Shown here piece by piece: positions 1 through 6,681 of a stretch of 17,650 bases of DNA. Source of the stretch: Methylomonas sp. (GTDB taxonomy: Bacteria > Pseudomonadota > Gammaproteobacteria > Methylococcales > Methylomonadaceae); the NCBI GenBank assembly GCA_026989715.1, contig JALSIU010000188.1, forward strand, positions 1-17,650. The letters are read 5' to 3'. The notes beneath the pieces were generated by a model. That model had not been told where the DNA came from. It did no database searches and worked only from the letters and a program-made list of their open reading frames with translations. Both the position numbers and the translations under genes were made by a program. Numbering within the stretch: position 1 is the stretch's first letter; each line of letters begins with the position of its first letter.

Positions 1-1
1 G

Positions 2-79
2 GAAGACGGTTTGCGCTTTGCGATTCGTGAAGGCGGACGTACGGTTGGTGCGGGTGTTGTTGCAACTGTGGTTGAGTAA
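2..79 (+). CDS. tuf: Elongation factor Tu, C-terminal end (partial)
   Basis: The reading frame entering from the left edge encodes the last 25 residues of EF-Tu and stops with TAA at 77-79. The peptide contains DGLRFAIREGGRTVGAGVV, the near-invariant last beta strands of EF-Tu domain 3, and ends in an unusual ATVVE tail. EF-Tu is the GTPase that delivers aminoacyl-tRNA to the ribosomal A site. Only the end is visible, so nothing can be said of its G domain or its promoter. It lies 5 bases before rpsJ, the usual fusA-tuf-rpsJ order of proteobacteria. The fragment is richer in G and C (about 54%, counted by hand over 79 bases) than the genes that follow. Confidence 0.93.
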   Translation, partial: EDGLRFAIREGGRTVGAGVVATVVE

Positions 80-84
80 TAGAT

Positions 85-396
85 ATGTCTAGTCAAACTA
101 TTAGAATAAGCTTGAAGGCATTTGATCATAAATTAATTGATCAATCTGCTAGTGAGATTGTTGAGACGGCAAAGAGAACAGGGGCGCAAGTTAAAGGTCC
201 TATTCCTTTGCCAACAAAGCATGAGCGTTTTACAATTCTGACATCCCCGCATGTAAACAAAGATGCGCGTGACCAATATGAATTGAGAACATATAAACGT
301 TTGCTTGATATTATCGAGCCAACCGATAAGACAGTTGATACGCTGATGAAGTTAGATCTAGCGGCTGGTGTTGACGTTAAAATTAAGCTTATTTAA
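85..396 (+). CDS. rpsJ: 30S ribosomal protein S10 (NusE)
   Basis: This encodes 103 residues, the standard S10 length. The order SSQTIRISLKAFDHKLID near the N-terminus, GPIPLPTK at about 38-45 and the HERFTILTSPHVNKDARDQYE segment at about 46-66 are family hallmarks. S10 sits in the head of the 30S subunit and, as NusE, pairs with NusB in transcription antitermination. The ATG lies only 5 bases after the tuf stop codon, and the sequence before it has no strong Shine-Dalgarno, so translation may be coupled to tuf. There is no room for the long S10 leader through which L4 controls this operon in E. coli. A perfect inverted repeat spans its stop codon. Confidence 0.98.
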   Translation: MSSQTIRISLKAFDHKLIDQSASEIVETAKRTGAQVKGPIPLPTKHERFTILTSPHVNKDARDQYELRTYKRLLDIIEPTDKTVDTLMKLDLAAGVDVKIKLI

Positions 397-402
397 GCTT
401 AA
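383..402. repeat. Perfect 8-bp inverted repeat across the rpsJ stop codon
   Basis: TTAAGCTT (383-390) and AAGCTTAA (395-402) are exact reverse complements separated by ATTT, so the transcript can form an 8-bp stem with a 4-nt loop. The rpsJ stop codon (394-396) lies inside it, and the rplC Shine-Dalgarno AGAGGG begins 6 bases downstream. No T-run follows, so it is not an intrinsic terminator. A role in processing or in rpsJ/rplC coupling is possible but unproven. The stem is AT-rich and only moderately stable. Confidence 0.5.
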
Positions 403-421
403 GTAATTAGAGGGTTTAATT

Positions 422-1072
422 ATGGCATTAGGTCTAATTGGTCGTAAATGTGGAATGACACGTGTTTTTTGTGAAGATGGCACGTCAATTCCTGTGTCTG
501 TGATACAGATTGACTCAAATAGAGTGTCTCAAGTCAAAGGGCTTGAGAATGATGGTTATCGTGCAGTGCAGGTTGCTGTTGGAGATAAAAAATCATCAAA
601 AATAAATAAAGCAATGGCGGGGCATTATGCGGCTGCAAATATGACAGCTGGTCGTGGCTTATGGGAATTTAGGTTGGCTGATAGTGAGGGAGAGGAGTTG
701 GCCGTAGGTTCTGAGTTGACAGTTGATTTATTTGCTACCGGCCAAACAGTTGATGTTCAAGGGATGAGCATTGGTAAAGGGTTTCAAGGTGGAATAAAGC
801 GACATAATTTTGGTATGCAAGATGCTACTCATGGTAACTCGATATCGCATAGGTCAAATGGATCTATTGGTATGTGTCAAACACCAGGTAGAGTATTTAA
901 AGGCAAGAAAATGTCGGGTCATATGGGAAATGCGAAAGTAACTACTCAGAATTTGACAATTCATTCAATTGATGCAGAAAGAAACCTTATTTTGGTCAAA
1001 GGTTCAATACCTGGCGCAAAAGGTGGTGATGTTGTATTGACACCTGCAGTAAAGAAAAAGAACAAAGGATAA
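422..1072 (+). CDS. rplC: 50S ribosomal protein L3
   Basis: This encodes 216 residues, close to the usual 209-215. The N-terminus (GLIGRKCGMTRVF) and the central GMSIGKGFQGGIKRHNF block at about 114-130 are diagnostic. L3 is a primary 23S rRNA binder that reaches the peptidyl-transferase centre with its long loop. The SIGMCQTPGRVFKGKKMSGHMGN stretch is that loop, and Q153 matches the glutamine methylated by PrmB in E. coli (Q150), so the modification site is kept. The start has a good Shine-Dalgarno, AGAGGG at 409-414, 7 bases upstream. The next gene starts 3 bases after its stop. Confidence 0.98.
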   Translation: MALGLIGRKCGMTRVFCEDGTSIPVSVIQIDSNRVSQVKGLENDGYRAVQVAVGDKKSSKINKAMAGHYAAANMTAGRGLWEFRLADSEGEELAVGSELTVDLFATGQTVDVQGMSIGKGFQGGIKRHNFGMQDATHGNSISHRSNGSIGMCQTPGRVFKGKKMSGHMGNAKVTTQNLTIHSIDAERNLILVKGSIPGAKGGDVVLTPAVKKKNKG

Positions 1073-1075
1073 GTC

Positions 1076-1696
1076 ATGAGTGTGAAAATAGCAGCACTTA
1101 ATAGTGCAGACTCTGCGGGTGAAGTAGAGGTAAGCGAAGATGTTTTTGGGCGAGAATATAATGAGGCTCTAATACATCAGTTGGCTACTAAGACTATGGC
1201 TGGTCTACGCTCAGGGACGAAAGCTCAAAAAAATAGATCTGCTGTTAGTGGCGGCGGGGCTAAGCCTTGGAAACAAAAAGGTGCGGGGCGAGCAAGATCT
1301 GGTACAATACGCAGTCCACTTTGGAGAGGCGGGGGGGCGACATTTGCAGCACAGCCGAGATCTTTTGAACAGAAGTTGAATAAAAAAATGTACCGTGCTG
1401 GAATTCGTTCTATTTTGTCAGAGTTAGTGCGACAAAATCGCTTGACTGCAAGCCTAGATATTATGCCGACAACTCCAAAAACAAAAGAGTTGGTTGCAAA
1501 ATTGAAGGAGCTGGGCAAAAGTCGAATCTTAATTATTGCTGATGAGTTGGATGAGAACTTATATTTGTCTTCAAGAAATATAGTAAATCTTGAGATTACT
1601 ACTGCAAAAGAATTAGATCCGGTTATGTTAATTGCTGCGGAAAATATAATTGCTACTCCGGCAGCGTTAAAATCAATTGAGGCGCAGTTATTATGA
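1076..1696 (+). CDS. rplD: 50S ribosomal protein L4
   Basis: This encodes 206 residues, the normal L4 length. The basic glycine-rich tentacle at about 58-88 (KPWKQKGAGRARSGTIRSPLW) lines the peptide exit tunnel and is strongly conserved. The C-terminal half (KLKELGKSRILIIADEL and the closing ALKSIEAQL) matches the globular domain. In E. coli L4 also represses the S10 operon through the rpsJ leader; that leader appears absent here, so this second role is uncertain. A run of seven G (1331-1337) lies in the codons for the WRGGGA segment, unusual in such an AT-rich gene. The stop overlaps the rplW start as ATGA (1693-1696). Confidence 0.98.
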   Translation: MSVKIAALNSADSAGEVEVSEDVFGREYNEALIHQLATKTMAGLRSGTKAQKNRSAVSGGGAKPWKQKGAGRARSGTIRSPLWRGGGATFAAQPRSFEQKLNKKMYRAGIRSILSELVRQNRLTASLDIMPTTPKTKELVAKLKELGKSRILIIADELDENLYLSSRNIVNLEITTAKELDPVMLIAAENIIATPAALKSIEAQLL

Positions 1697-1989
1697 GTAT
1701 AGAATTTAATCTTTCAAATGTAATTAAGGCACCTGTCATTTCTGAAAAGAGTACTGTTGCTGCAGAGACAGATAATAGATTTGTATTTAAAGTAGCCAAC
1801 CAAGCTACTAAACTGCAAGTAAAGAAATCTGTTGAGTTAATGTTTAATGTTGAAGTTGAGAAAGTACAGCTTTTGAATGTTAAAGGGAAAACAAAAAGAT
1901 TTGGTCGCTTTATGGGTAAACGTTCTGATTGGAAAAAAGCTTATGTTAAGCTTAAAGAAGGTCATGATATTGATTTCTCTGCAGCATAA
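1693..1989 (+). CDS. rplW: 50S ribosomal protein L23
   Basis: This encodes 98 residues, typical for L23. The N-terminal APVISEKST segment carries E18, the position that in E. coli contacts trigger factor and SRP at the tunnel exit. The loop NVKGKTKRFGRFMGKRSDWKKAYV at about 62-85 is the extended rRNA-binding part. Its ATG overlaps the rplD stop by four bases (ATGA), so it is probably translated by coupling. A 34-base gap before rplB holds a perfect TATAAT at 2006-2011, but no -35 element stands at a usable distance, so I do not call a promoter there. Confidence 0.98.
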   Translation: MSIEFNLSNVIKAPVISEKSTVAAETDNRFVFKVANQATKLQVKKSVELMFNVEVEKVQLLNVKGKTKRFGRFMGKRSDWKKAYVKLKEGHDIDFSAA

Positions 1990-2023
1990 TTGGAAAATAA
2001 AAGAATATAATTCGGTAAGATAA

Positions 2024-2851
2024 ATGGCTATTGTAAAATCAAAACCGACATCGCCAGGTTCTAGGTTTGTCGTTAGAGTAAAAAATGAAGATTTACATAA
2101 AGGTAAACCTTTCGCGCCTTTACTAAGTAAAAAAAGTAAAAGTGGTGGGCGTAATAATAATGGGCGTATTACTACACGTCATATCGGTGGCGGACATAAG
2201 CAAAGCTACCGTATTATAGATTTTAAGCGTAATAAACTTAATATCCCAGGTATTATTGAAAGGCTTGAGTATGATCCAAATAGAACGGCAAATATTGCAT
2301 TAGTTCTATATAAAGATGGTGAGCGTAGATATATTATCGCTCCTAAGGGTATTGTGGTTGGTCAAGAGGTTATCTCTTCTGAAAGTGCTGCTGTCAAAGT
2401 TGGTAACTGCATGACATTGCGCAACATGCCATTAGGTTCGACTGTTCACTGTGTTGAGTTGAAGCCTGGGAAAGGTGCTCAAATGGCGCGTAGTGCTGGA
2501 ACTTCTGCACAGCTTGTTGCAAAAGAAGGGGCTCATGTTACTTTGAGATTGCGTTCTGGTGAGATGCGTAAGGTGTTGGCTGATTGTAAGGCGGTTATGG
2601 GTGAGGTTTCAAACTCAGAACATAATCTTAGATCCCTAGGTAAGGCTGGTGCATCAAGGTGGCGTGGAGTTCGCCCTACAGTTCGTGGTGTTGTAATGAA
2701 TCCGGTTGATCATCCGCATGGTGGTGGTGAAGGTAGGACTTCTGGGGGTAGACATCCTGTGTCACCTTGGGGAATGCCAACTAAAGGATATAAGACCAGA
2801 AAGAATAAACGTACTGACAAAATGATTGTTAGAAGACGTAATAAGCGATAG
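2024..2851 (+). CDS. rplB: 50S ribosomal protein L2
   Basis: This encodes 275 residues, two more than E. coli L2. L2 binds 23S rRNA next to the peptidyl-transferase centre and is needed for subunit joining. The N-terminal GGRNNNGRITTRHIGGGHK region, the OB and SH3-like core, and the C-terminal NPVDHPHGGGEGRTSGGRHP block are all present. H230 (counting Met) is the histidine known as H229 in the mature E. coli protein. The RNA-binding tail ends in KRTDKMIVRRRNKR. The start follows GGTAAG, a weak Shine-Dalgarno. rpsS begins 15 bases after its stop. Confidence 0.98.
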   Translation: MAIVKSKPTSPGSRFVVRVKNEDLHKGKPFAPLLSKKSKSGGRNNNGRITTRHIGGGHKQSYRIIDFKRNKLNIPGIIERLEYDPNRTANIALVLYKDGERRYIIAPKGIVVGQEVISSESAAVKVGNCMTLRNMPLGSTVHCVELKPGKGAQMARSAGTSAQLVAKEGAHVTLRLRSGEMRKVLADCKAVMGEVSNSEHNLRSLGKAGASRWRGVRPTVRGVVMNPVDHPHGGGEGRTSGGRHPVSPWGMPTKGYKTRKNKRTDKMIVRRRNKR

Positions 2852-2866
2852 AGAGGAATTAAAAAA

Positions 2867-3139
2867 GTGCCACGTTCAATTAAAAAAGGTCCTTTTATTG
2901 ATCATCACCTACAAAAAAAAGTAGATGATGCAGTAAGTAGCAATAGTAGGAAACCGATTAAGACTTGGTCTAGAAGATCAATGATAACGCCTGAAATGTT
3001 AGGTTTGACGATAGCCGTACATAATGGCCGCCAGCATGTGCCAGTACTAATCTCTGAAAACATGGTTGGGCATAAACTGGGTGAATTTGCACCTACACGT
3101 ACATATAAAGGCCATTTGGCTGATAAAAAGTCAAGGTAG
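2867..3139 (+). CDS. rpsS: 30S ribosomal protein S19
   Basis: This encodes 90 residues with the signature start PRSIKKGPFIDHHLQKKV and the central TWSRRSMITPEMLGLTIAVHNGRQHVPV. S19 forms a heterodimer with S13 in the 30S head near the A-site finger. It starts with GTG: the first residue is followed at once by PRSIKKG as in the family, and GAGAGG lies at 2851-2856, 10 bases upstream. A run of eight A (2913-2920) lies early in the gene and could favour slippage. rplV starts 7 bases after its stop. Confidence 0.97.
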   Translation: MPRSIKKGPFIDHHLQKKVDDAVSSNSRKPIKTWSRRSMITPEMLGLTIAVHNGRQHVPVLISENMVGHKLGEFAPTRTYKGHLADKKSR

Positions 3140-3146
3140 GTTGGTG

Positions 3147-3482
3147 ATGGAAGTTTCAGCTAAATTAAGCAATGCACCTTTATCAGCGCAAAAAGCGCGT
3201 TTGGTTGCAGATCAAATTAGAGGTCTTGAAGTCGAAGAAGCTTTAAATATACTAAAATTTAGTACTAAAAAAGCTGCTGCGATTATGAAAAAAGTACTTG
3301 AGTCAGCTATTGCAAATGCAGAGCATAATGAAAGTGCTGATATTGATGAGTTAAAAGTTTCAACAGTATTTGTAGATGAGTCTAGAACTCTTAAAAGGTT
3401 TCAGGCAAGAGCAAAAGGTCGTGCAAATCATATATTGAAGCGTACTTGTCATATTACAGTTAAAGTCGCAGAATTCGAGTAG
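3147..3482 (+). CDS. rplV: 50S ribosomal protein L22
   Basis: This encodes 111 residues from the ATG at 3147; E. coli L22 has 110. The frame is open back to 3066, inside rpsS, but that extension has no L22 similarity, whereas MEVSAKLSNAPLSAQKARLVADQIRG aligns with the known N-terminus, so I chose 3147. L22 binds 23S rRNA, and its long beta hairpin (VDESRTLKRFQARAKGRANHILKR, about 79-102) lines the exit tunnel opposite L4, at the macrolide-resistance constriction. The motif KKVLESAIANAEHN at about 46-59 is nearly invariant. rpsC follows after 10 bases. Confidence 0.97.
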   Translation: MEVSAKLSNAPLSAQKARLVADQIRGLEVEEALNILKFSTKKAAAIMKKVLESAIANAEHNESADIDELKVSTVFVDESRTLKRFQARAKGRANHILKRTCHITVKVAEFE

Positions 3483-3492
3483 GGGCAATAGA

Positions 3493-4167
3493 ATGGGTCA
3501 AAAGGTACATCCAACAGGAATACGTCTTGGTATTGTTAAGGATTTTACGTCAAGATGGTATGCAAACAGTAAAGACTATCCCGTCTTTTTGCATCAAGAT
3601 TTAACAGTGCGTGACTATATTCAAAAGAAATTAGCACATGCATCTGTGAGTCGGGTGCAGATAAATCGTCCTGCTAATAATGCACATATTACAATACATA
3701 CGGCTCGTCCAGGCATTGTGATTGGTAAGAAAGGTGAAGATATTGATTTGTTGCGTAAAGACGTTTCAAAGATGATGGGGATTCCGGTTCAAATCAATGT
3801 TGAAGAAATTAGAAAGCCTGAACTTGATGCGAAGTTAGTTGCGGAAAGTATTGCGCAGCAGCTAGAAAAAAGAATTATGTACAGACGAGCTATGAAACGG
3901 GCTGTCACAAATTCTATGCGCTTAGGGGCTGAAGGAATTAAGATTAATTTAGGCGGACGTCTAAATGGAGCTGAGATTGCACGTAGCGAATGGTATAGAG
4001 AAGGGCGAGTTCCTTTGCATACGCTAAGAGCAGATATCGATTATGGTGTTGCTGAGGCAAATACAACATACGGTATTATCGGTATTAAAGTATGGATTTT
4101 TAAAGGAGAGGTGTTTAATACAAATCCTTCTTTAGAAAATTCTGAAAAAACTAAATCTAAAAAATAG
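3493..4167 (+). CDS. rpsC: 30S ribosomal protein S3
   Basis: This encodes 224 residues; E. coli S3 has 233, and only the variable C-terminal tail is shorter. The N-terminus MGQKVHPTGIRLGI is diagnostic. A type II KH domain carries its GKKG loop at residues 78-81. R131, R132 and K135 fall at the same numbers as the E. coli residues that give the ribosome mRNA helicase activity at the entry tunnel. The C-terminal domain ends with TLRADIDYGVAEANTTYGIIG and a lysine/serine-rich tail. Confidence 0.98.
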   Translation: MGQKVHPTGIRLGIVKDFTSRWYANSKDYPVFLHQDLTVRDYIQKKLAHASVSRVQINRPANNAHITIHTARPGIVIGKKGEDIDLLRKDVSKMMGIPVQINVEEIRKPELDAKLVAESIAQQLEKRIMYRRAMKRAVTNSMRLGAEGIKINLGGRLNGAEIARSEWYREGRVPLHTLRADIDYGVAEANTTYGIIGIKVWIFKGEVFNTNPSLENSEKTKSKK

Positions 4168-4183
4168 GTGAAGGGAAAATAAA

Positions 4184-4597
4184 ATGCTTCAACCTAAAAG
4201 AACAAAATTTCGTAAACAGCACAAACTAAGAAATACAGGTATTGCTGTTCGTGGCTCATCAGTTAGTTTTGGTGAATACGGTCTAAAATCAGTTGAGAGA
4301 GGTCGGATTACGGCTCGACAAATTGAAGCGGCTCGTAGAACCATTACAAGACATTGTAAGCGTGATGGTAAATTATGGATAAGAATATTTCCTGATAAGC
4401 CTATTACCAAAAAACCTCTTGAGGTTAGAATGGGTAAAGGGAAAGGGAGTGTTGAGTATTGGATTGCTCAAATTAAGCCTGGTACAATGTTATATGAATT
4501 GCAGGGTGTTTCTGAAGAAACTGCGCGTTCTGCCTTTGCTTTGGCGGCAGCAAAGCTACCTGTAAAAACAAAGTTTATTGTTAGGACGGTGCTGTAA
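4184..4597 (+). CDS. rplP: 50S ribosomal protein L16
   Basis: This encodes 137 residues, one longer than E. coli L16. L16 sits at the A-site side of the 50S subunit near the tRNA elbow. The N-terminus MLQPKRTKFRKQHK and the stretch LEVRMGKGKGSVEYW are family marks. R82 in that stretch corresponds to R81 of E. coli, the arginine hydroxylated by the oxygenase RoxA (YcfD); whether this organism has that enzyme cannot be seen here. Its TAA shares one base with the rpmC ATG (TAATG), a sign of translational coupling. Confidence 0.98.
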   Translation: MLQPKRTKFRKQHKLRNTGIAVRGSSVSFGEYGLKSVERGRITARQIEAARRTITRHCKRDGKLWIRIFPDKPITKKPLEVRMGKGKGSVEYWIAQIKPGTMLYELQGVSEETARSAFALAAAKLPVKTKFIVRTVL

Positions 4598-4791
4598 TGA
4601 AAGTAAGTGAATTACGTCAGAAAAGTGCAGAAGAATTAAATGCAACACTAGTTGAGTTAGGGCGTGAACAGTTTAATTTACGTATGCAAAAAAATACTGG
4701 GCAATTAACTAAATCTGATCAAGTTAAAAAAGTCAGGAGAAATATTGCGCGTGTTAAAACAGTCGTAAATGAAATGGCGAGACAATCATAA
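4597..4791 (+). CDS. rpmC: 50S ribosomal protein L29
   Basis: This encodes 64 residues, a two-helix protein at the exit-tunnel rim beside L23. The sequence MKVSELRQKSAEELNATL, then LREQFNL-like residues (LGREQFNLRMQ) and VRRNIARVKTVVNE, gives the expected helical hairpin. Both ends use the TAATG arrangement: the start overlaps rplP by one base, and the stop overlaps rpsQ by one base. No independent Shine-Dalgarno is evident, so it probably depends on ribosomes finishing rplP. Confidence 0.97.
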   Translation: MKVSELRQKSAEELNATLVELGREQFNLRMQKNTGQLTKSDQVKKVRRNIARVKTVVNEMARQS

Positions 4792-5051
4792 TGAGCGATA
4801 ATACAGAGAAGTTACGTACCATTACGGGTCGTGTAGTAAGTAATAAAATGGACAAAACGGTCGCTGTATTGGTCGAGCGTCTTGTGAAACATCCAATATA
4901 TGGAAAGTATATTAGACGGTCTACAAAATTACTTGCGCATGATGAAGCGAATGTCTGCCGTGAAGGTGATGTTGTATTAATTACATCATGTCGCCCTTAT
5001 TCAAAAAATAAAACTTTCAAATTAGTTGAAGTGGTTAGTAAAGCTAAATAA
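4791..5051 (+). CDS. rpsQ: 30S ribosomal protein S17
   Basis: This encodes 86 residues. S17 is an OB-fold protein that binds 16S rRNA early in 30S assembly. The motif TITGRVVSNKMDKTVAVLVERLVKHPIYGKYI is conserved, as is the block DVVLITSCRPYSKNKTFKLVEVV near the end. It is the last gene of the S10 group. A 45-base gap separates it from rplN; in E. coli the spc promoter is here, but I find no convincing -35/-10 pair, so transcription probably continues into the spc genes. Confidence 0.97.
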   Translation: MSDNTEKLRTITGRVVSNKMDKTVAVLVERLVKHPIYGKYIRRSTKLLAHDEANVCREGDVVLITSCRPYSKNKTFKLVEVVSKAK

Positions 5052-5096
5052 TCAACTATATTGAATTTCAAGTAAATAGTAAATTAGGATTATATA

Positions 5097-5465
5097 ATGA
5101 TTCAGATGCAAACTAACCTTGATGTCGCTGATAACAGCGGTGCAAAAAAGGTCATGTGTATCAAAGTTCTCGGTGGGTCGCATAGACGTTATGCGGCAAT
5201 CGGCGATATTATTAAAGTTAGTATTAAAGATGCAATCCCACGTGGCAGAGTGAAAAAAGGTGAAGTTTATAATGCATTGGTTGTGCGCACTAAAAAAGGT
5301 GTGCGTAGAGCAGATGGGTCACTTATAAGATTTGATGGTAATGCAGCGGTAATTTTAAATGCTCAGCTTCAACCGCTAGGGACTCGTATTTTCGGTCCTG
5401 TGACGCGCGAATTAAGAGGTGAGAGATTTATGAAGATTATTTCACTAGCACCAGAAGTATTGTAA
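5097..5465 (+). CDS. rplN: 50S ribosomal protein L14
   Basis: This encodes 122 residues, the near-invariant L14 length. The N-terminus MIQMQTNLDVADNSGAKKVMCIKVLGGS and the IPRGRVKKGEVYNALVVRTKKGVRR region are diagnostic. L14 binds 23S rRNA at the subunit interface, contacts L19 and the bridge to 16S helix 14, and is the docking site of RsfS. The start has AGGA at 5086-5089, 7 bases upstream. It opens the spc gene group; rplX starts 12 bases after its stop. Confidence 0.98.
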   Translation: MIQMQTNLDVADNSGAKKVMCIKVLGGSHRRYAAIGDIIKVSIKDAIPRGRVKKGEVYNALVVRTKKGVRRADGSLIRFDGNAAVILNAQLQPLGTRIFGPVTRELRGERFMKIISLAPEVL

Positions 5466-5477
5466 GGGTCATAGAAA

Positions 5478-5792
5478 ATGCAAAAACTTAAACAAGGTGA
5501 CGAAGTCATTGTTCTTATCGGAAAAGATAAAGGCAAACGAGGACGGATCAGTAAATTTATAAAAGAAAAGATATTGGTTGAAGGGGTTAATAAAGTTAAA
5601 AAGCACCAAAAACCGAATCCTAATGCTGGCATTGATGGTGGTATCATAGAAAAAGAGATGCCGATTCATAAATCAAATATTGCTTTGTATAATGCAGCAA
5701 CAAAAAAAGCAGATAAAGTAGGGTTTAAAATATTGGATGACGGAAAAAAAGTCCGATACTTTAAATCAAATAATGAAATTATTGATGTGTAG
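5478..5792 (+). CDS. rplX: 50S ribosomal protein L24
   Basis: This encodes 104 residues, as in most gammaproteobacteria. L24 is one of the two assembly-initiator proteins of the 50S subunit. A KOW motif lies at about 4-31 (LKQGDEVIVLIGKDKGKRGRI), followed by VEGVNKVKKHQKPNPNAGIDGGIIEKEMPIH, the conserved rRNA-binding loop. The Shine-Dalgarno is poor, so coupling to rplN is likely. The rplE ATG is 8 bases beyond the stop. Confidence 0.97.
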   Translation: MQKLKQGDEVIVLIGKDKGKRGRISKFIKEKILVEGVNKVKKHQKPNPNAGIDGGIIEKEMPIHKSNIALYNAATKKADKVGFKILDDGKKVRYFKSNNEIIDV

Positions 5793-5800
5793 GTATAATC

Positions 5801-6340
5801 ATGGCTAGATTAAGAGAAGATTATAAAGAAAGAGTATTGCCTGCATTGATGAAAGAGTTTGGCTACACATCAGTAATGCAAGTGCCAAAAATCACCAAAA
5901 TTACTTTAAACATGGGTTTAGGTGATGCTGTGGCAGATAAAAAAGTCGTGCAAGCGGCTGTTAGTGATATGGAAAAAATCAGCGGTCAAAAGGCTGTTGT
6001 AACATTGTCGCGGAAATCAATTGCTGGATTTAAAATTCGTGATGATATGCCAATCGGATGTAAAGTCACTCTTAGGCAAGATAAGATGTATGAGTTCTTA
6101 GATCGTCTAATCAGTATTGCAATTCCACGTATTCGTGATTTTAGAGGGATGAGTCCAAAAAGCTTTGATGGTCGTGGTAACTATAGCATGGGTGTGACAG
6201 AGCAAATTATCTTTCCTGAGATAGATTATGATAAGATAGATAAGTTACGTGGCATGGATATATGCATTACTACAACAGCTAAGACAAACGAAGAAGGTTT
6301 GGCGTTGTTAAAGCAGTTTAACTTTCCATTTAAGAGCTAA
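5801..6340 (+). CDS. rplE: 50S ribosomal protein L5
   Basis: This encodes 179 residues, the same as E. coli L5. L5 binds 5S rRNA with L18 in the central protuberance and touches S13 across the subunits. MARLREDYKERVLPALMKEFGY, KITLNMGLGDAVADKK and IAIPRIRDFRGMSPKSFDGRGNYSMGVTEQIIFPEIDYDK are strong family matches. In E. coli S8 represses the spc operon by binding near the rplE start; I could not recognise such a site here by eye. rpsN begins 5 bases after the stop. Confidence 0.98.
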   Translation: MARLREDYKERVLPALMKEFGYTSVMQVPKITKITLNMGLGDAVADKKVVQAAVSDMEKISGQKAVVTLSRKSIAGFKIRDDMPIGCKVTLRQDKMYEFLDRLISIAIPRIRDFRGMSPKSFDGRGNYSMGVTEQIIFPEIDYDKIDKLRGMDICITTTAKTNEEGLALLKQFNFPFKS

Positions 6341-6345
6341 CAGTT

Positions 6346-6651
6346 ATGGCTAAAAAATCAATGATAGCTCGTGAGCAAAAACGAGCTAAATTAGTAAAAA
6401 AATATGAAGCAAAAAGAGCTTCTTTAAAAGAAATTATTAGGGATCCTAATTCTTCAATACAAGACAAGGATGAAGCAGGTTTGGCATTACAGAAATTACC
6501 TAGAGACTCTAGCGCAGCAAGAGTCCGTAATCGATGTAATATCACTGGGCGGCCGCACGGTTTTTATCGTAAATTTGGCTTGAGCAGAAATAAACTTAGA
6601 GAAGCTACAATGCGTGGTGATGTTCCTGGTTTAGTGAAGGCCAGTTGGTAA
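6346..6651 (+). CDS. rpsN: 30S ribosomal protein S14, zinc-free type
   Basis: This encodes 101 residues. S14 is a late-assembling protein in the 30S head. The conserved C-terminal part RNRCNITGRPHGFYRKFGLSRNKLRE is present, but the CxxC pairs of the short zinc-binding form are missing and the protein is long, so this is the C-minus form normal in gammaproteobacteria. The central insert (residues about 30-60) is polar and includes RDPNSSIQDKDEAGLALQKLPRDSS. The gap after rplE is 5 bases and the Shine-Dalgarno is weak. Confidence 0.98.
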   Translation: MAKKSMIAREQKRAKLVKKYEAKRASLKEIIRDPNSSIQDKDEAGLALQKLPRDSSAARVRNRCNITGRPHGFYRKFGLSRNKLREATMRGDVPGLVKASW

Positions 6652-6681
6652 TCGGCTTGTTGGATATTTGGAGAAAATAAT

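Noticed and set aside
1225..1518. Antisense frame of 97 codons in rplD and similar minus-strand frames elsewhere (for example 6564-6848, 11044-11385)
   Set aside because: They lie fully against conserved ribosomal genes, match no known protein by eye and are explained as shadows of the coding strand.
1990..2011. Possible promoter between rplW and rplB (TTGGAA and TATAAT)
   Set aside because: The hexamers are only 10 bases apart and no other -35-like sequence stands 15-19 bases before the TATAAT.
3066..3146. Longer N-terminus for L22 starting inside rpsS
   Set aside because: The 27 extra residues do not resemble L22 and overlap S19 codons; the ATG at 3147 gives the normal L22 N-terminus.
5026..5098. 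Possible spc promoter before rplN (TTGAAG or TTGAAT with nearby TA-rich hexamers)
   Set aside because: No -10 with more than weak similarity lies at 16-18 bases; the TATAAT at 5093-5098 overlaps the rplN start codon and is 26 bases from TTGAAT.
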